64,000 bases of DNA. Origin: Roseicyclus mahoneyensis. GTDB lineage: Bacteria; Pseudomonadota; Alphaproteobacteria; Rhodobacterales; Rhodobacteraceae. Position numbers and translations under genes: made by a program. This document shows positions 17,096 to 25,117 of this stretch, one piece after another. The stretch spans positions 124,001-188,000 of the forward strand of contig NZ_QGGW01000002.1 in assembly GCF_003148775.1 (NCBI RefSeq), read 5' to 3'. Position 1 is the stretch's first letter, and each line of letters opens with the position of its first letter. The notes beneath the pieces were generated by a model, which saw only the letters and a program-made list of their open reading frames with translations, searched no databases and was not told the DNA's origin.

Positions 17096-17271
17096 CGTAT
17101 CGTTCGCTGACCCTAAGCCTGCCCAGATTTCGATTGCAGCGCCGGAATCTACTCATGCGGGGATCACGGGTCGGCAACATGGCATCCCGTTCAGCGGGAC
17201 GAAGCGCCCCTGGGGCCGCAATACCGATCAGGCTGGGTCGCGATGCGACAATGGTGGTGGCAACAAAGCTG

Positions 17272-17297
17272 GGAACGCGGCGATGCGCCCCGACGTT
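17272..17297 (+). promoter_or_regulatory. EcfG-type general stress promoter
   Basis: GGAAC (17272-17276), 17 bp, then CGTT (17294-17297): an exact match to the EcfG consensus. It lies about 100 bp upstream of the ATG at 17400 and would transcribe the three-gene envelope stress operon. Confidence 0.75.
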
Positions 17298-17399
17298 GTT
17301 CAGGCAAGGCCCGAAAAGCCTGCCGTCTCTTCCTCTTGCGCGCGGGTTTCCGTTGTTCGGCGAAACGCGCGCAGACCCATCGCCAGAAAGGCCAACCTC

Positions 17400-17906
17400 A
17401 TGACCGATGACACCAATCATTCCGGAAAAACCGCCGCGTCGACGGGCGCAAGCGTGGCGTCCGACATAAAGGCTGCGGTATCCCGGACGTATGATCAGAC
17501 CCTGACCGAAGCCCGGACCCGGGCCGATGACGCAAAGGCGGATGTGGCGACCGAGGTCATGGATGTGGCCACCGCCCTTCGCCATGCGGTGGAAGAATTG
17601 CGGGACGGGTCCGCGCAGGAACGCACGCTGGGTCAGATCGCGGGCGGCATCGCCGATGCCGCAGACGCCATCCGCGACAAGGATCTTGGCGAGATGGTCG
17701 AGATGGCCAGCAATCTCGGCCGCCGGAACCCGGCGCTGTTTCTGGGCGGTGCCGCATTACTCGGGTTCGTCGCCAGCCGCTATGCCAAGGCCTCTGCCCA
17801 AGACGGGACGGCCGGTGCGCAAAAGGCCACGGAACAGAAGAAGCAGGTCAACACCTTCGTCAGTGAAGGCAACCCCAACACCCAGTCCCTTGAGACTGCT
17901 CCATGA
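17400..17906 (+). CDS. Stress-related membrane-anchored protein (ElaB/YqjD-like organisation)
   Basis: 168 residues from the ATG at 17400, which has an AGAAAGG ribosome site; the frame continues upstream without support. A long amphipathic alpha-helical region (about residues 20-110, rich in Ala, Asp and Glu) is followed by one glycine-rich membrane helix, NPALFLGGAALLGFVASRYA, near the C-terminus. This organisation resembles ribosome- or membrane-associated stationary-phase proteins such as YqjD/ElaB, but no direct homology is claimed. First gene of a three-gene operon with 4- and 11-bp overlaps, behind an EcfG-type promoter. Confidence 0.75.
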   Translation: MTDDTNHSGKTAASTGASVASDIKAAVSRTYDQTLTEARTRADDAKADVATEVMDVATALRHAVEELRDGSAQERTLGQIAGGIADAADAIRDKDLGEMVEMASNLGRRNPALFLGGAALLGFVASRYAKASAQDGTAGAQKATEQKKQVNTFVSEGNPNTQSLETAP

Positions 17907-18304
17907 GCGCCACGGATACCCCCAAATCCGCCAGCGCGATGATGTCCGACCTGATGGGGCATGTCGGCAACCTCGTGCGCAACGAGGTCGATCTGGCCCG
18001 CGCCGAAATCGCGCAAAGCCTCGGCAAGGTCGGTGCATCGCTTGGCGCCATGGCATTGGCTGTCGCCATCGGCATCGCGGGCCTGAACCTTGTGGCCACG
18101 TCGCTGGTGGCCCTCGCGGTCTGGGCCGGTCTGCCGCCCCGTTGGGCCACACTTGTCGTCGGCGCCGTCCTGATCGTGGTCGCGCTCCTGATCTTCCGAT
18201 CCGCCAGATCCTCTCTTCACCAGATCGGCTTTGCGCCGACCCGCACCGCCCGCAACGTCCAGCGTGACGCTGCGGCCCTCAAGGACAGTTTCAATGACAA
18301 ATGA
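17903..18304 (+). CDS. Phage-holin-like / YqjE family membrane protein (DUF1469)
   Basis: 133 residues. DLMGHVGNLVRNEVDLARAEI is the typical N-terminal amphipathic helix, followed by two membrane helices (AMALAVAIGIAGLNLVAT and WATLVVGAVLIVVALLIF). Despite the 'holin' label, chromosomal members usually sit in stress operons next to DUF3618 and YqjD-like genes, exactly as here. It overlaps the upstream gene by 4 bp and the downstream gene by 11 bp. Confidence 0.8.
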   Translation: MSATDTPKSASAMMSDLMGHVGNLVRNEVDLARAEIAQSLGKVGASLGAMALAVAIGIAGLNLVATSLVALAVWAGLPPRWATLVVGAVLIVVALLIFRSARSSLHQIGFAPTRTARNVQRDAAALKDSFNDK

Positions 18305-19355
18305 TACCCGCACCCCCGACCAGATCGAGCGCGACATCGTCACCGAACGCGCAGAGATGAGCGACACGTTCCGCGACCTGCAGGAGAAGTTCTCGGTCGA
18401 GACCATCTTCAACGACATCAGCGACATGGTCCGTGATCAGCGCGGCGAGATTGGCCGCAGGGTCAGCCACACAGTAGGCCGTAACCCTGCGGCGGTTGCC
18501 GTCATCGGTGTGGGACTTGCTTGGCTGTTGCTGGGCAAGGACCGATCCGAGGCGGTGAACGGTGAGGGACGCCGGTCGCGGCAGTCTTCCAGCCGCCGTG
18601 ACGCTCACGGGTGGTCAAGCGGAGGCCATGCCTCCGAGCGTGATCCGTCGTGGTATGGCAATACCCATGCGTCGCCCGATCGGCGCGCGCAAGGCCGGGG
18701 ACTTGGACATGACGGCCCGAGCGAGGGTGAAGCGGAGGGATCTGGCGGCATGCTGGGCCGGGTCCGCGACGCCGCCGACACGGCGGGGCATGCGATATCG
18801 GATGCCGCAGGCAACTGGCGCGACAAGACCTCGGACCTGACGGCGCGATTGTCCCATGGCCTCGAGGATCTGTCGGAGGAGGCAAGGTCGCGCGTGATCT
18901 CTGCCCGCCGCGCGGCACATGATGCGCGCGTCTCGTCAGAGGCCATGATGCACCGGGGAATGCGCGGTGCCTCCAACCTCTTCGAGGATCAGCCGTTGGT
19001 CGTGGGTGCCCTGGCCGTGGCCGCAGGCGCCGCCATCGGGGCCATGCTGCCCCATACGCAGCTTGAGGATGACACTATGGGCGAAAGCAGCGACCGGCTG
19101 TTCGCAGAGGCCGAAGCCGTGTTCCGCGAGGAACGCGACAGGGCGATGGCAACAGCCCGAAAGGTCGGCAAGACGGTGGCCTCCGAAGTCCGCAGCGACC
19201 TCAAGGACATGGGATCGACGCTTGGCGATCTTTTGCCCGAGGGCAAATCCGCCAGCGACGTCATGGTCGATCACGCGTCCAATGCCGCTGGGCGCGTCAG
19301 GGACAGCGCCACCGGCACCTCGGGTCAACGGGACACGAGCCGCAGCAAAACCTGA
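18294..19355 (+). CDS. DUF3618 domain-containing envelope stress protein
   Basis: 353 residues from the ATG at 18294. The N-terminal DUF3618 motif RTPDQIERDIVTERAEMSDT is followed by a membrane helix (NPAAVAVIGVGLAWLLLG), a low-complexity Gly/Ser/Arg-rich linker, a long charged helical segment and a second hydrophobic stretch (PLVVGALAVAAGAAIGAML) near residue 250. These proteins accompany holin-like proteins in stress operons; their molecular role is not established. A strong hairpin lies just past the stop. Confidence 0.82.
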   Translation: MTNDTRTPDQIERDIVTERAEMSDTFRDLQEKFSVETIFNDISDMVRDQRGEIGRRVSHTVGRNPAAVAVIGVGLAWLLLGKDRSEAVNGEGRRSRQSSSRRDAHGWSSGGHASERDPSWYGNTHASPDRRAQGRGLGHDGPSEGEAEGSGGMLGRVRDAADTAGHAISDAAGNWRDKTSDLTARLSHGLEDLSEEARSRVISARRAAHDARVSSEAMMHRGMRGASNLFEDQPLVVGALAVAAGAAIGAMLPHTQLEDDTMGESSDRLFAEAEAVFREERDRAMATARKVGKTVASEVRSDLKDMGSTLGDLLPEGKSASDVMVDHASNAAGRVRDSATGTSGQRDTSRSKT

Positions 19356-19360
19356 TCAAG

Positions 19361-19393
19361 GCTTGGGGCGGGCTGATTGGACCCGCCCCAAGC
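19361..19393. terminator. Strong 12-bp hairpin between DUF3618 gene and catalase
   Basis: GCTTGGGGCGGG (19361-19372) pairs perfectly with CCCGCCCCAAGC (19382-19393) across a 9-nt loop. There is no T tract, so it may be a Rho-independent-like terminator or attenuator of weak strength, or an mRNA-stabilising 3' end. Confidence 0.5.
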
Positions 19394-19436
19394 GATCGTT
19401 CCTGCCTCTGTGCCATCGGCCCGAAAGGATTTCTTG

Positions 19437-21530
19437 ATGACGGACCCCACGCGACAGACCGCCGATTTCGATGCGCTGATTTCGGCCACCGGGTCGGGCG
19501 GTGAACTACACCAGCATGCGGCCGAGGGCGGCAGGCGCCTGACCACGGCGCAGGGTGTGGTGATTGCCGACAACCAAAATTCCCTGCGCGTGGGCGCCCC
19601 CGGGCCGACCCTGATGGAAGATTTCATCCTGCGCGAAAAGATCTTTCACTTCGACCACGAACGCATCCCCGAACGGGTGGTGCACGCGCGCGGATACGGG
19701 GCGCATGGCACCTTCACCTGCACCCGCGCGCTGCCCGACGTGACGCGCGCGGCACCCTTTGACACCGAGGGCAAGGAAACCGAGGTGTTCGTCCGATTCT
19801 CCAATGTCGCGGGCAACAAGGGATCGGTCGATCTTGCGCGTGACCTGCGCGGGTTTGCTGTGAAGTTCTACACCGAGGACGGCAACTGGGACATCGTCGG
19901 CAACAACATCCCGGTGTTCTTCATTCAGGACCCGATCAAGTTTCCCGATCTGGTCCATGCCATCAAACCCGCCCCCGACCGCGATTTTCCGCAGGCCCAA
20001 TCGGCGCATGACAATTTCTGGGATTTCATCTCGCTGACGCCCGAGGCGATGCACACGGTTCTGTGGCAGATGTCTGACCGCGCGATCCCGCGATCCTTCA
20101 CCACGATGGAGGGCTTTGGCGTGCATACGTTCCGTTTCGTGAATGACGCGGGCGCCTCGACCTTCGTCAAGTTCTTTTGGAAACCCCGGATGGGCCTGCA
20201 ATCGGTGCTGTGGGACGAGGCGGTAAAGACCAACGGCGCCGACCCTGACCGCCATCGCCGCGACCTGTGGGATGCCATCGACCGGGGCGATTTCCCGGAA
20301 TGGGATCTGGGCGTGCAGATGTTCGACCAGAGTTTCGCAGACAGCTTTGCCTTCGACGTGCTGGACCCGACAAAGCTGATCCCCGAAGAGGACTGCCCGG
20401 TCGAGATCATCGGCACCCTGCGGCTCGACCGCAACGTCGACAACTTCTTTGCCGAGACGGAACAGGTGGCGTTCTGCACCGCCAACGTGATCCCCGGCGT
20501 GGATTTCACCAATGATCCGCTGCTGCAGGGGCGTAACTTTTCATATCTGGACACACAGCTCAAACGTCTGGGCGGCCCGAATTTCACCAAGCTGCCGGTC
20601 AACGCGCCCAAGGGGTGCCCGGTCAGCAACTACCAGCAAGACGGGCACATGCAGACCGACGCCCGCAAGGGCCGCGTGAACTACGAGCCCAATGGCTGGG
20701 GCGAAGGGCCGCGCGCTCACCCGCTGGAGGGCTATGTGAGCTACAAGGATCCCGTCAGCGGCGACAAGGCCCGCCTGCGCCCAGCAAGCTTTGCCGACCA
20801 CTATAGTCAGGCGCGCCAGTTCTACATCAGCCAGACTTCGTCCGAGCAGGACCATATTCTTGCGGCCTTCGTGTTCGAGCTGTCCAAATGCAAGGAGGCC
20901 GCGATCCGGGAGCGGATGGTCGCGCATCTTTTGAATGTCGACGCGGCGCTGGCGCAGAACGTGGCGGACCGGCTTGGTCTGCCCGACCTGCCGCAGCCGG
21001 CCCCCGCTGCGCGTCCCACGCGGACCGATCTTGCCCCTTCCCCCGCGCTGAGCATCCAGAACCCTGCCCCCGACAGTTTTGCGGGGCGGATCATGGGCGT
21101 GTTGCTGAGCGACGGGTTCGACGGCGCGCTTCTCGCCGCACTGGAACAGGCGGTGCGCGATGAGGGCGGCCTGTTGCGTTTCATCGCCCCACGCATTGGC
21201 GGCGTGTCGTGCAGCAACGACAATCTGCACGCCGTCACGGACCAGATCGCCGGTGGGCCTTCGGTGTTGTTCGATGCTGTCGGCATCTTGCCCGGCGCCC
21301 CCGGCCTTGCCGACAATCCCGCCGCCGTGGATTTCCTGTCGGACGCCTTCGTGCATTGCAAGTTCATCGGCTGGGTTGATGACGCATCGGACCTGATCGA
21401 TGCTTGCGCCCTCACGGGCAAGGAGGAAGCCGGGCTTTGCAAACTGGATGGCCCGGAGGCGGTGATGCCCTTCGTTGCGGCGTGCAGGTCGTTGCGGCAC
21501 TGGCCGCGCGAGGATGCCTTCGCGTCCTGA
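19437..21530 (+). CDS. katE: Large-subunit catalase HPII (clade II monofunctional catalase)
   Basis: 697 residues from the ATG at 19437, which has an AAAGGA ribosome site. The distal heme pocket is visible as [15 protein letters not shown] (catalytic His), [17 protein letters not shown] (Asn) and the proximal site [19 protein letters not shown] (heme-ligating Tyr). After a Pro/Ala-rich linker near residue 540 comes the C-terminal flavodoxin/DJ-1-like domain ([13 protein letters not shown] to the end) that defines the large clade II enzymes. It disproportionates hydrogen peroxide, and in other alphaproteobacteria often belongs to the general stress regulon. No EcfG-type site was found directly upstream. 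Confidence 0.95.
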   Translation: MTDPTRQTADFDALISATGSGGELHQHAAEGGRRLTTAQGVVIADNQNSLRVGAPGPTLMEDFILREKIFHFDHERIPERVVHARGYGAHGTFTCTRALPDVTRAAPFDTEGKETEVFVRFSNVAGNKGSVDLARDLRGFAVKFYTEDGNWDIVGNNIPVFFIQDPIKFPDLVHAIKPAPDRDFPQAQSAHDNFWDFISLTPEAMHTVLWQMSDRAIPRSFTTMEGFGVHTFRFVNDAGASTFVKFFWKPRMGLQSVLWDEAVKTNGADPDRHRRDLWDAIDRGDFPEWDLGVQMFDQSFADSFAFDVLDPTKLIPEEDCPVEIIGTLRLDRNVDNFFAETEQVAFCTANVIPGVDFTNDPLLQGRNFSYLDTQLKRLGGPNFTKLPVNAPKGCPVSNYQQDGHMQTDARKGRVNYEPNGWGEGPRAHPLEGYVSYKDPVSGDKARLRPASFADHYSQARQFYISQTSSEQDHILAAFVFELSKCKEAAIRERMVAHLLNVDAALAQNVADRLGLPDLPQPAPAARPTRTDLAPSPALSIQNPAPDSFAGRIMGVLLSDGFDGALLAALEQAVRDEGGLLRFIAPRIGGVSCSNDNLHAVTDQIAGGPSVLFDAVGILPGAPGLADNPAAVDFLSDAFVHCKFIGWVDDASDLIDACALTGKEEAGLCKLDGPEAVMPFVAACRSLRHWPREDAFAS

Positions 21531-21582
21531 CCGGACGAACGGTAATCCAAGTCACCTCCGACACCTACAAAACACGGATAGT

Positions 21583-21618
21583 CAAAGGCCCCGGTGCGGA
21601 ACAGCACTGGGGCCTTTG
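21583..21618 (+). terminator. Hairpin terminator after katE
   Basis: CAAAGGCCCC (21583-21592) pairs with GGGGCCTTTG (21609-21618), with an additional inner GTGC/GCAC pairing. ATTT follows. It lies about 50 bp past the katE stop. Confidence 0.65.
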
Positions 21619-21646
21619 CATTTGAGCGCAATCCATCTCGCCTATC

Positions 21647-21693
21647 TTGTTTATAGCAGAATACCAGCCATATACCATCCTAGTGGATGGTAT
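21647..21693 (+). promoter_or_regulatory. Promoter with perfect palindromic operator for the RHH regulator
   Basis: A TTGTTT (21647-21652) and TATACC (21671-21676) pair with 18-bp spacing forms a plausible sigma-70 promoter. Overlapping the -10 is a perfect inverted repeat: ATACCATCC (21672-21680) and GGATGGTAT (21685-21693), separated by 4 bp. This is the arrangement expected for autorepression by the ribbon-helix-helix protein encoded 15 bp downstream. Confidence 0.55.
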
Positions 21694-21708
21694 GGGAATG
21701 ATGCGATC

Positions 21709-22125
21709 ATGACACGGCCCGGCACTTCGCCCGTCAAGTTACCCGAGTCCGAGAAGATCACCATCAACCTCGGCCATGTCGACCTCGGTCATATCGAGTT
21801 GTTGGTGCAGGAAGGGTTCTATTCCAACCGCAGCGACTTCATCCGAACCGCCATCCGCAACCAGATCGAGCGGCATGCCGACACGCTGCGCCAGATCGTC
21901 GTGCGCAAGAGCGTCGATCTGGGCCTGCGCACCATAACCCGCGACGAACTGACGGCCGCGCGGGCGGCGGGCCAGATGCTGGATATCCGTGTCCTCGGCC
22001 TCGTCGTCATCGCCCAGGACGTCACCGCGGAGCTTGCCTGCGACACCATCGCAGCCCTGTCGGTCCTTGGCACATTGCAAGCCCCGGCACCGGTCAAGGC
22101 GGCGCTCGCCGACCGCATCACCTGA
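21709..22125 (+). CDS. Ribbon-helix-helix (CopG-type) transcriptional regulator
   Basis: 138 residues from the ATG at 21709. The N-terminal half is a MetJ/Arc fold: EKITINLGHVDLGHIELLVQEG gives the DNA-contacting beta strand, and YSNRSDFIRTAIRNQIERH is the classic 'SRSDFIRxAIR' helix pair. The C-terminal half may hold an effector or tetramerisation domain. It is followed after 23 bp by a PHB-depolymerase-like esterase gene and preceded by a perfect palindrome, so it probably controls itself and the esterase. Confidence 0.82.
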   Translation: MTRPGTSPVKLPESEKITINLGHVDLGHIELLVQEGFYSNRSDFIRTAIRNQIERHADTLRQIVVRKSVDLGLRTITRDELTAARAAGQMLDIRVLGLVVIAQDVTAELACDTIAALSVLGTLQAPAPVKAALADRIT

Positions 22126-22148
22126 CCCGAAATTCCAGAAAGCACCCG

Positions 22149-23306
22149 ATGACCAACCCCTTCACCCGCGGCATGGCCCGCGCCACCGACCTGACCCGAT
22201 CTGGCAAGCTAACCGAGGCGACGGCCCTGATCCGGTCGCTGCTGCATCCGAAATCCGACCCGCAAAAGACCGACCGTGCAGCCGAACCCGACACGATCGA
22301 GGGAAGTTTCACCCGCGTCGACGGGATGGACCCAAAGAAGCAAACCGCCACCGGTCCTGCCCTTCGCAAGGCGCGCAAAGGGCTTGCCGAAACGCTGCGG
22401 GGAATCGCGGCGGGCGGCATGCCGCCGCGCGGGGCATGGGCGCCGGTGCCGGTAGATCTGCGCGCCGGGGCACAGTTCCTGTCATTGACGCATTCCGGGC
22501 CGCATGGACGGCGGGACTACCGCTTGTATGTGCCCGCGGCCCGGCCGGACGCACCGATGCCGCTGATCGTGATGCTGCACGGCTGCACCCAGACGCCCGA
22601 GGATTTTGCGACAGGGACCGGCATGAACACACTGGCCGAGGAATTCGGGTGCCTTGTCGCCTGGCCCGCACAGCCCGGCGGGGCGAATGCCCAGAAATGC
22701 TGGAACTGGTTCCGGCCCGAGGATCAGGGGCGCGACCGGGGCGAACCGGCCCTGATCGCAGCAATCGTGCAGGACATCTTGCGCGATCACCCCGCAGATC
22801 CGGCGCGCGTATATGCTGCAGGGCTGTCGGCGGGCGGGGCTGCTGCTGCGATCCTTGGCGCTGCCTACCCCGATATCTTCGCGGCCGTGGGTGTGCACTC
22901 GGGGCTGCCCGTCGGCAGTGCGCAAGATGTGCCATCCGCCTTTGCCGCCATGCAAGGCGGCGCAGGGGCCGGGGACAGACGCGTGCGTGTTCCCACCATC
23001 GTGTTTCACGGGTCAGCGGATACAACAGTGCACCCTGCCAACGGAAAGGCGGTGCTGGCACAGGCCATGCAGAGCGGGTTTGACCACACACAAGTTCTTG
23101 TATCAGAATCTTTGGCGGGCGGGCGCAGCTACCGGCAAACCAGACATGATGACCGCTCCGGTCGCAGCATGGCGGAACATTGGGTCATCAATGGCGCGGG
23201 TCACGCATGGGCCGGCGGAAACCCCAGCGGCAGCTACACCGACCCCAAGGGGCCCGATGCCTCGCGCGAGATGTTGCGATTTTTCCTGCAGCACAAACGG
23301 GTCTGA
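22149..23306 (+). CDS. PHB depolymerase-family esterase (alpha/beta hydrolase)
   Basis: 385 residues. The first 125 residues are a variable leader without a signal peptide. The hydrolase core follows: oxyanion motif MLHGCTQTPEDF (near 137), CWNWF, nucleophile GLSAGGAAAAI, acid region HGSADTTVHP and catalytic histidine in INGAGHAWAGGNPSGSYTDPKGP. These are hallmarks of the poly(3-hydroxybutyrate) depolymerase / feruloyl-esterase family. Without a secretion signal it may act on intracellular polyester or another ester. A broken paralogue lies at 37957-39068. Confidence 0.88.
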   Translation: MTNPFTRGMARATDLTRSGKLTEATALIRSLLHPKSDPQKTDRAAEPDTIEGSFTRVDGMDPKKQTATGPALRKARKGLAETLRGIAAGGMPPRGAWAPVPVDLRAGAQFLSLTHSGPHGRRDYRLYVPAARPDAPMPLIVMLHGCTQTPEDFATGTGMNTLAEEFGCLVAWPAQPGGANAQKCWNWFRPEDQGRDRGEPALIAAIVQDILRDHPADPARVYAAGLSAGGAAAAILGAAYPDIFAAVGVHSGLPVGSAQDVPSAFAAMQGGAGAGDRRVRVPTIVFHGSADTTVHPANGKAVLAQAMQSGFDHTQVLVSESLAGGRSYRQTRHDDRSGRSMAEHWVINGAGHAWAGGNPSGSYTDPKGPDASREMLRFFLQHKRV

Positions 23307-23367
23307 CGCTCGCGGCACATCGGTTGAAATGACCTGATCAGGGGACATGCACCGCTTTGCGGCCAAA

Positions 23368-23392
23368 GGAACGCAATCAGAGCAGTCGGGTT
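23368..23392 (+). promoter_or_regulatory. EcfG-type promoter (slightly degenerate)
   Basis: GGAAC (23368-23372), 16 bp, then GGTT (23389-23392). The -10 differs from CGTT in one base. It lies 42 bp upstream of the GlsB-family gene start. Confidence 0.5.
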
Positions 23393-23434
23393 GTAGGTAT
23401 GAACACCCAACAGTCACGAGGAGACGACCACGTC

Positions 23435-23686
23435 ATGGGCATCATCTGGACGATCATCATCGGCTTTATCGCCGGCATCATCGCAAAATTCGTGACGCCG
23501 GGCGACAACGAGCCATCAGGCTTCATCTTGACCACCATCCTCGGGATCGTCGGTGCGTTCGTTGCGACCTATCTGGGACAAAGCCTTGGCTGGTATGGTC
23601 CCGACCAGGGCGCCGGCCTGATCGGGGCGGCTGTCGGTGCCATCATCGTTCTGCTTGTCTGGGGCTTCTTGCGCCGACGTGCATAA
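23435..23686 (+). CDS. GlsB/YeaQ/YmgE family stress membrane protein
   Basis: 83 residues from the ATG at 23435; an in-frame ATG at 23399 is possible. Three hydrophobic segments with the transglycosylase-associated-protein pattern: IIIGFIAGIIAKFVTPG, FILTTILGIVGAFVATYLG and GLIGAAVGAIIVLLVWG. Small inner-membrane proteins of this family are widely induced by stress. A GAGGAGA ribosome site lies 14 bp upstream of the ATG, and an EcfG-like promoter further upstream. Confidence 0.85.
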   Translation: MGIIWTIIIGFIAGIIAKFVTPGDNEPSGFILTTILGIVGAFVATYLGQSLGWYGPDQGAGLIGAAVGAIIVLLVWGFLRRRA

Positions 23687-24122
23687 TGCGGGGCGGTCCG
23701 GTTCATGACTGCACCCATCACTTTCAATGGCTGGAAAGGACATTGGCATGTGATGATCGACGGCCGTCCTGCCTGTGCAATCCTGATCATCGGGCTGAGA
23801 GCATCGGGCAACCGGAAAGACTGCTCTCTCGAAGGTCGGCTCGGTCGTGATGAAAACGGTTGACGCGAGACAGCTGTCCCACGGGGCCTGCCCTGCAGCA
23901 TCCTTGGCACGGCTGACATACCAACCAGACACTGTCTCTGCCCACAAAGGCAGACCGGCCCATCCCACTCCATTATGGCCGGACTGCTTCGATGCGTGAC
24001 TTCATCTTTCGGCGGATCGCACGGTTGCGGCAGAACCACTGGTTCTGGCCAAGTGCGATGACAATCGGTGCCGTGCTGCGCTGATCGCCCACATCCACGA
24101 TATCCCTTGATCGATCACCATC
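23687..24122. other. Gene-free stretch with a short decayed frame
   Basis: No intact gene was recognised. On the plus strand 23992-24084 encodes a 30-residue start (MRDFIFRRIARLRQNHWFW, then PSAMTIGAVLR) that ends at a TGA. It resembles the N-terminus of a membrane protein with its first helix, perhaps of the DUF2254 type, but no continuation was found. A 53-codon frame from 23706 is also open but unsupported. Confidence 0.35.
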
Positions 24123-24650
24123 ATGGACCTGACGTCCGAGATCGGCGACAGGCTTCAAGGCGCCATCACCCGGATGCTGGACACGGAAACCGCGCGATCA
24201 CGATCCGCATGACACGGCCGACGCGCAGGTCATCCGGGCGGAAACAGCCGCGTTCCGGCAGCAGTTCGCCTTCAGTGGCCTCACCAAGATTGCCCACGAG
24301 TCCAACACTCGGATCAACTGGACGAGGTTCTTGGCCGTGCGCTGTCGTCCGGCGACAATGACCTGCAGTCCGCCGTGCGGTATCTGGACCGGTCCCTTGA
24401 CGAGATGCAGCACTGGGTTGCCACAGATCATACCACGACGCTGCATGCCTTGGGGGTGCCTGCGCATGTCGCGCTTGCAGCCTCGCGCGACGCTGTGGTC
24501 CATGCCCGTGTCCCGCCGATGCAGGCTCCGGTGATGTCCGCGTGCGAGCTTTTGGCAAAATCCATTGCCGGCAACGAAGTGGAGGCATGTCTCACCCAGG
24601 CCTTGGCCCAGATCATGGCACGTCAGAGGGACATGCGGGGCACGCCATGA
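24123..24650 (+). pseudogene. Frameshifted hypothetical gene
   Basis: Three successive frames read like one protein. From the ATG at 24123, frame 1 gives MDLTSEIGDRLQGAITRML and stops at 24210-24212. An overlapping frame reads DHDPHDTADAQVIRAET and FSGLTKIAHESNTR up to about 24312. The original frame then resumes as QLDEVLGRALSSGDND and YLDRSLDEMQHWVATDH to the stop at 24650. Two compensating single-base shifts would restore about 175 residues. The family is unknown. It could be a decayed gene or carry two sequencing errors. Confidence 0.5.
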
Positions 24651-24737
24651 ACCCTGCCGCGCGACCGGCGTGTGCCCGGCACTATTTCAAACGCATCGTG
24701 AATGGAATTTGCCTGTCCCCCGACCACGGATCCCCCG

Positions 24738-24763
24738 GGAACGCGGCCGGGCGGGTTTGCGTT
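24738..24763 (+). promoter_or_regulatory. EcfG-type general stress promoter
   Basis: GGAAC (24738-24742), 17 bp, CGTT (24760-24763): exact consensus, 77 bp upstream of the CsbD-family gene. Confidence 0.75.
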
Positions 24764-24840
24764 GTCATCACGCAACGCCCAGCGCGCCCACGGCAATCAC
24801 GCCTGAGGGTGGCCCAGCGGAGTCGCGAGGAGACGTAACG

Positions 24841-25020
24841 ATGTCAATCGACAAGGACAGAGTAGAAGGCTCGACAAAGAACATATCCGGCAAGGCCAAG
24901 GAAGCGTTCGGTAAAGCCACCGGCGACCAGAAGACCAAGACGGAAGGCAAGGCCGATCAGGTCAAGGGCAAGGCGCAAAACGCCTATGGCAGCGCCAAGG
25001 ACAAGGCCAAGGGAAAATAG
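24841..25020 (+). CDS. CsbD family stress protein
   Basis: 59 residues, extremely Lys/Gly/Ala-rich: KDRVEGSTKNISGKAKEAFG followed by a second KADQVKGKAQNAYGSAKDKAKGK repeat, the CsbD signature. A GAGGAGA ribosome site lies close upstream. CsbD-like proteins are small, probably disordered or helical proteins strongly induced by general stress sigma factors. The exact EcfG-type promoter upstream agrees with this. Confidence 0.9.
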   Translation: MSIDKDRVEGSTKNISGKAKEAFGKATGDQKTKTEGKADQVKGKAQNAYGSAKDKAKGK

Positions 25021-25117
25021 GCTGCGTCACCCATTGCTGCACGGCGGGGGCGCGCCAGTGCACCTCCGCGGTGCCGCTCGGGCGGTGTTTCGATCAAGCG
25101 CAATCAAGTGAGCAGCC

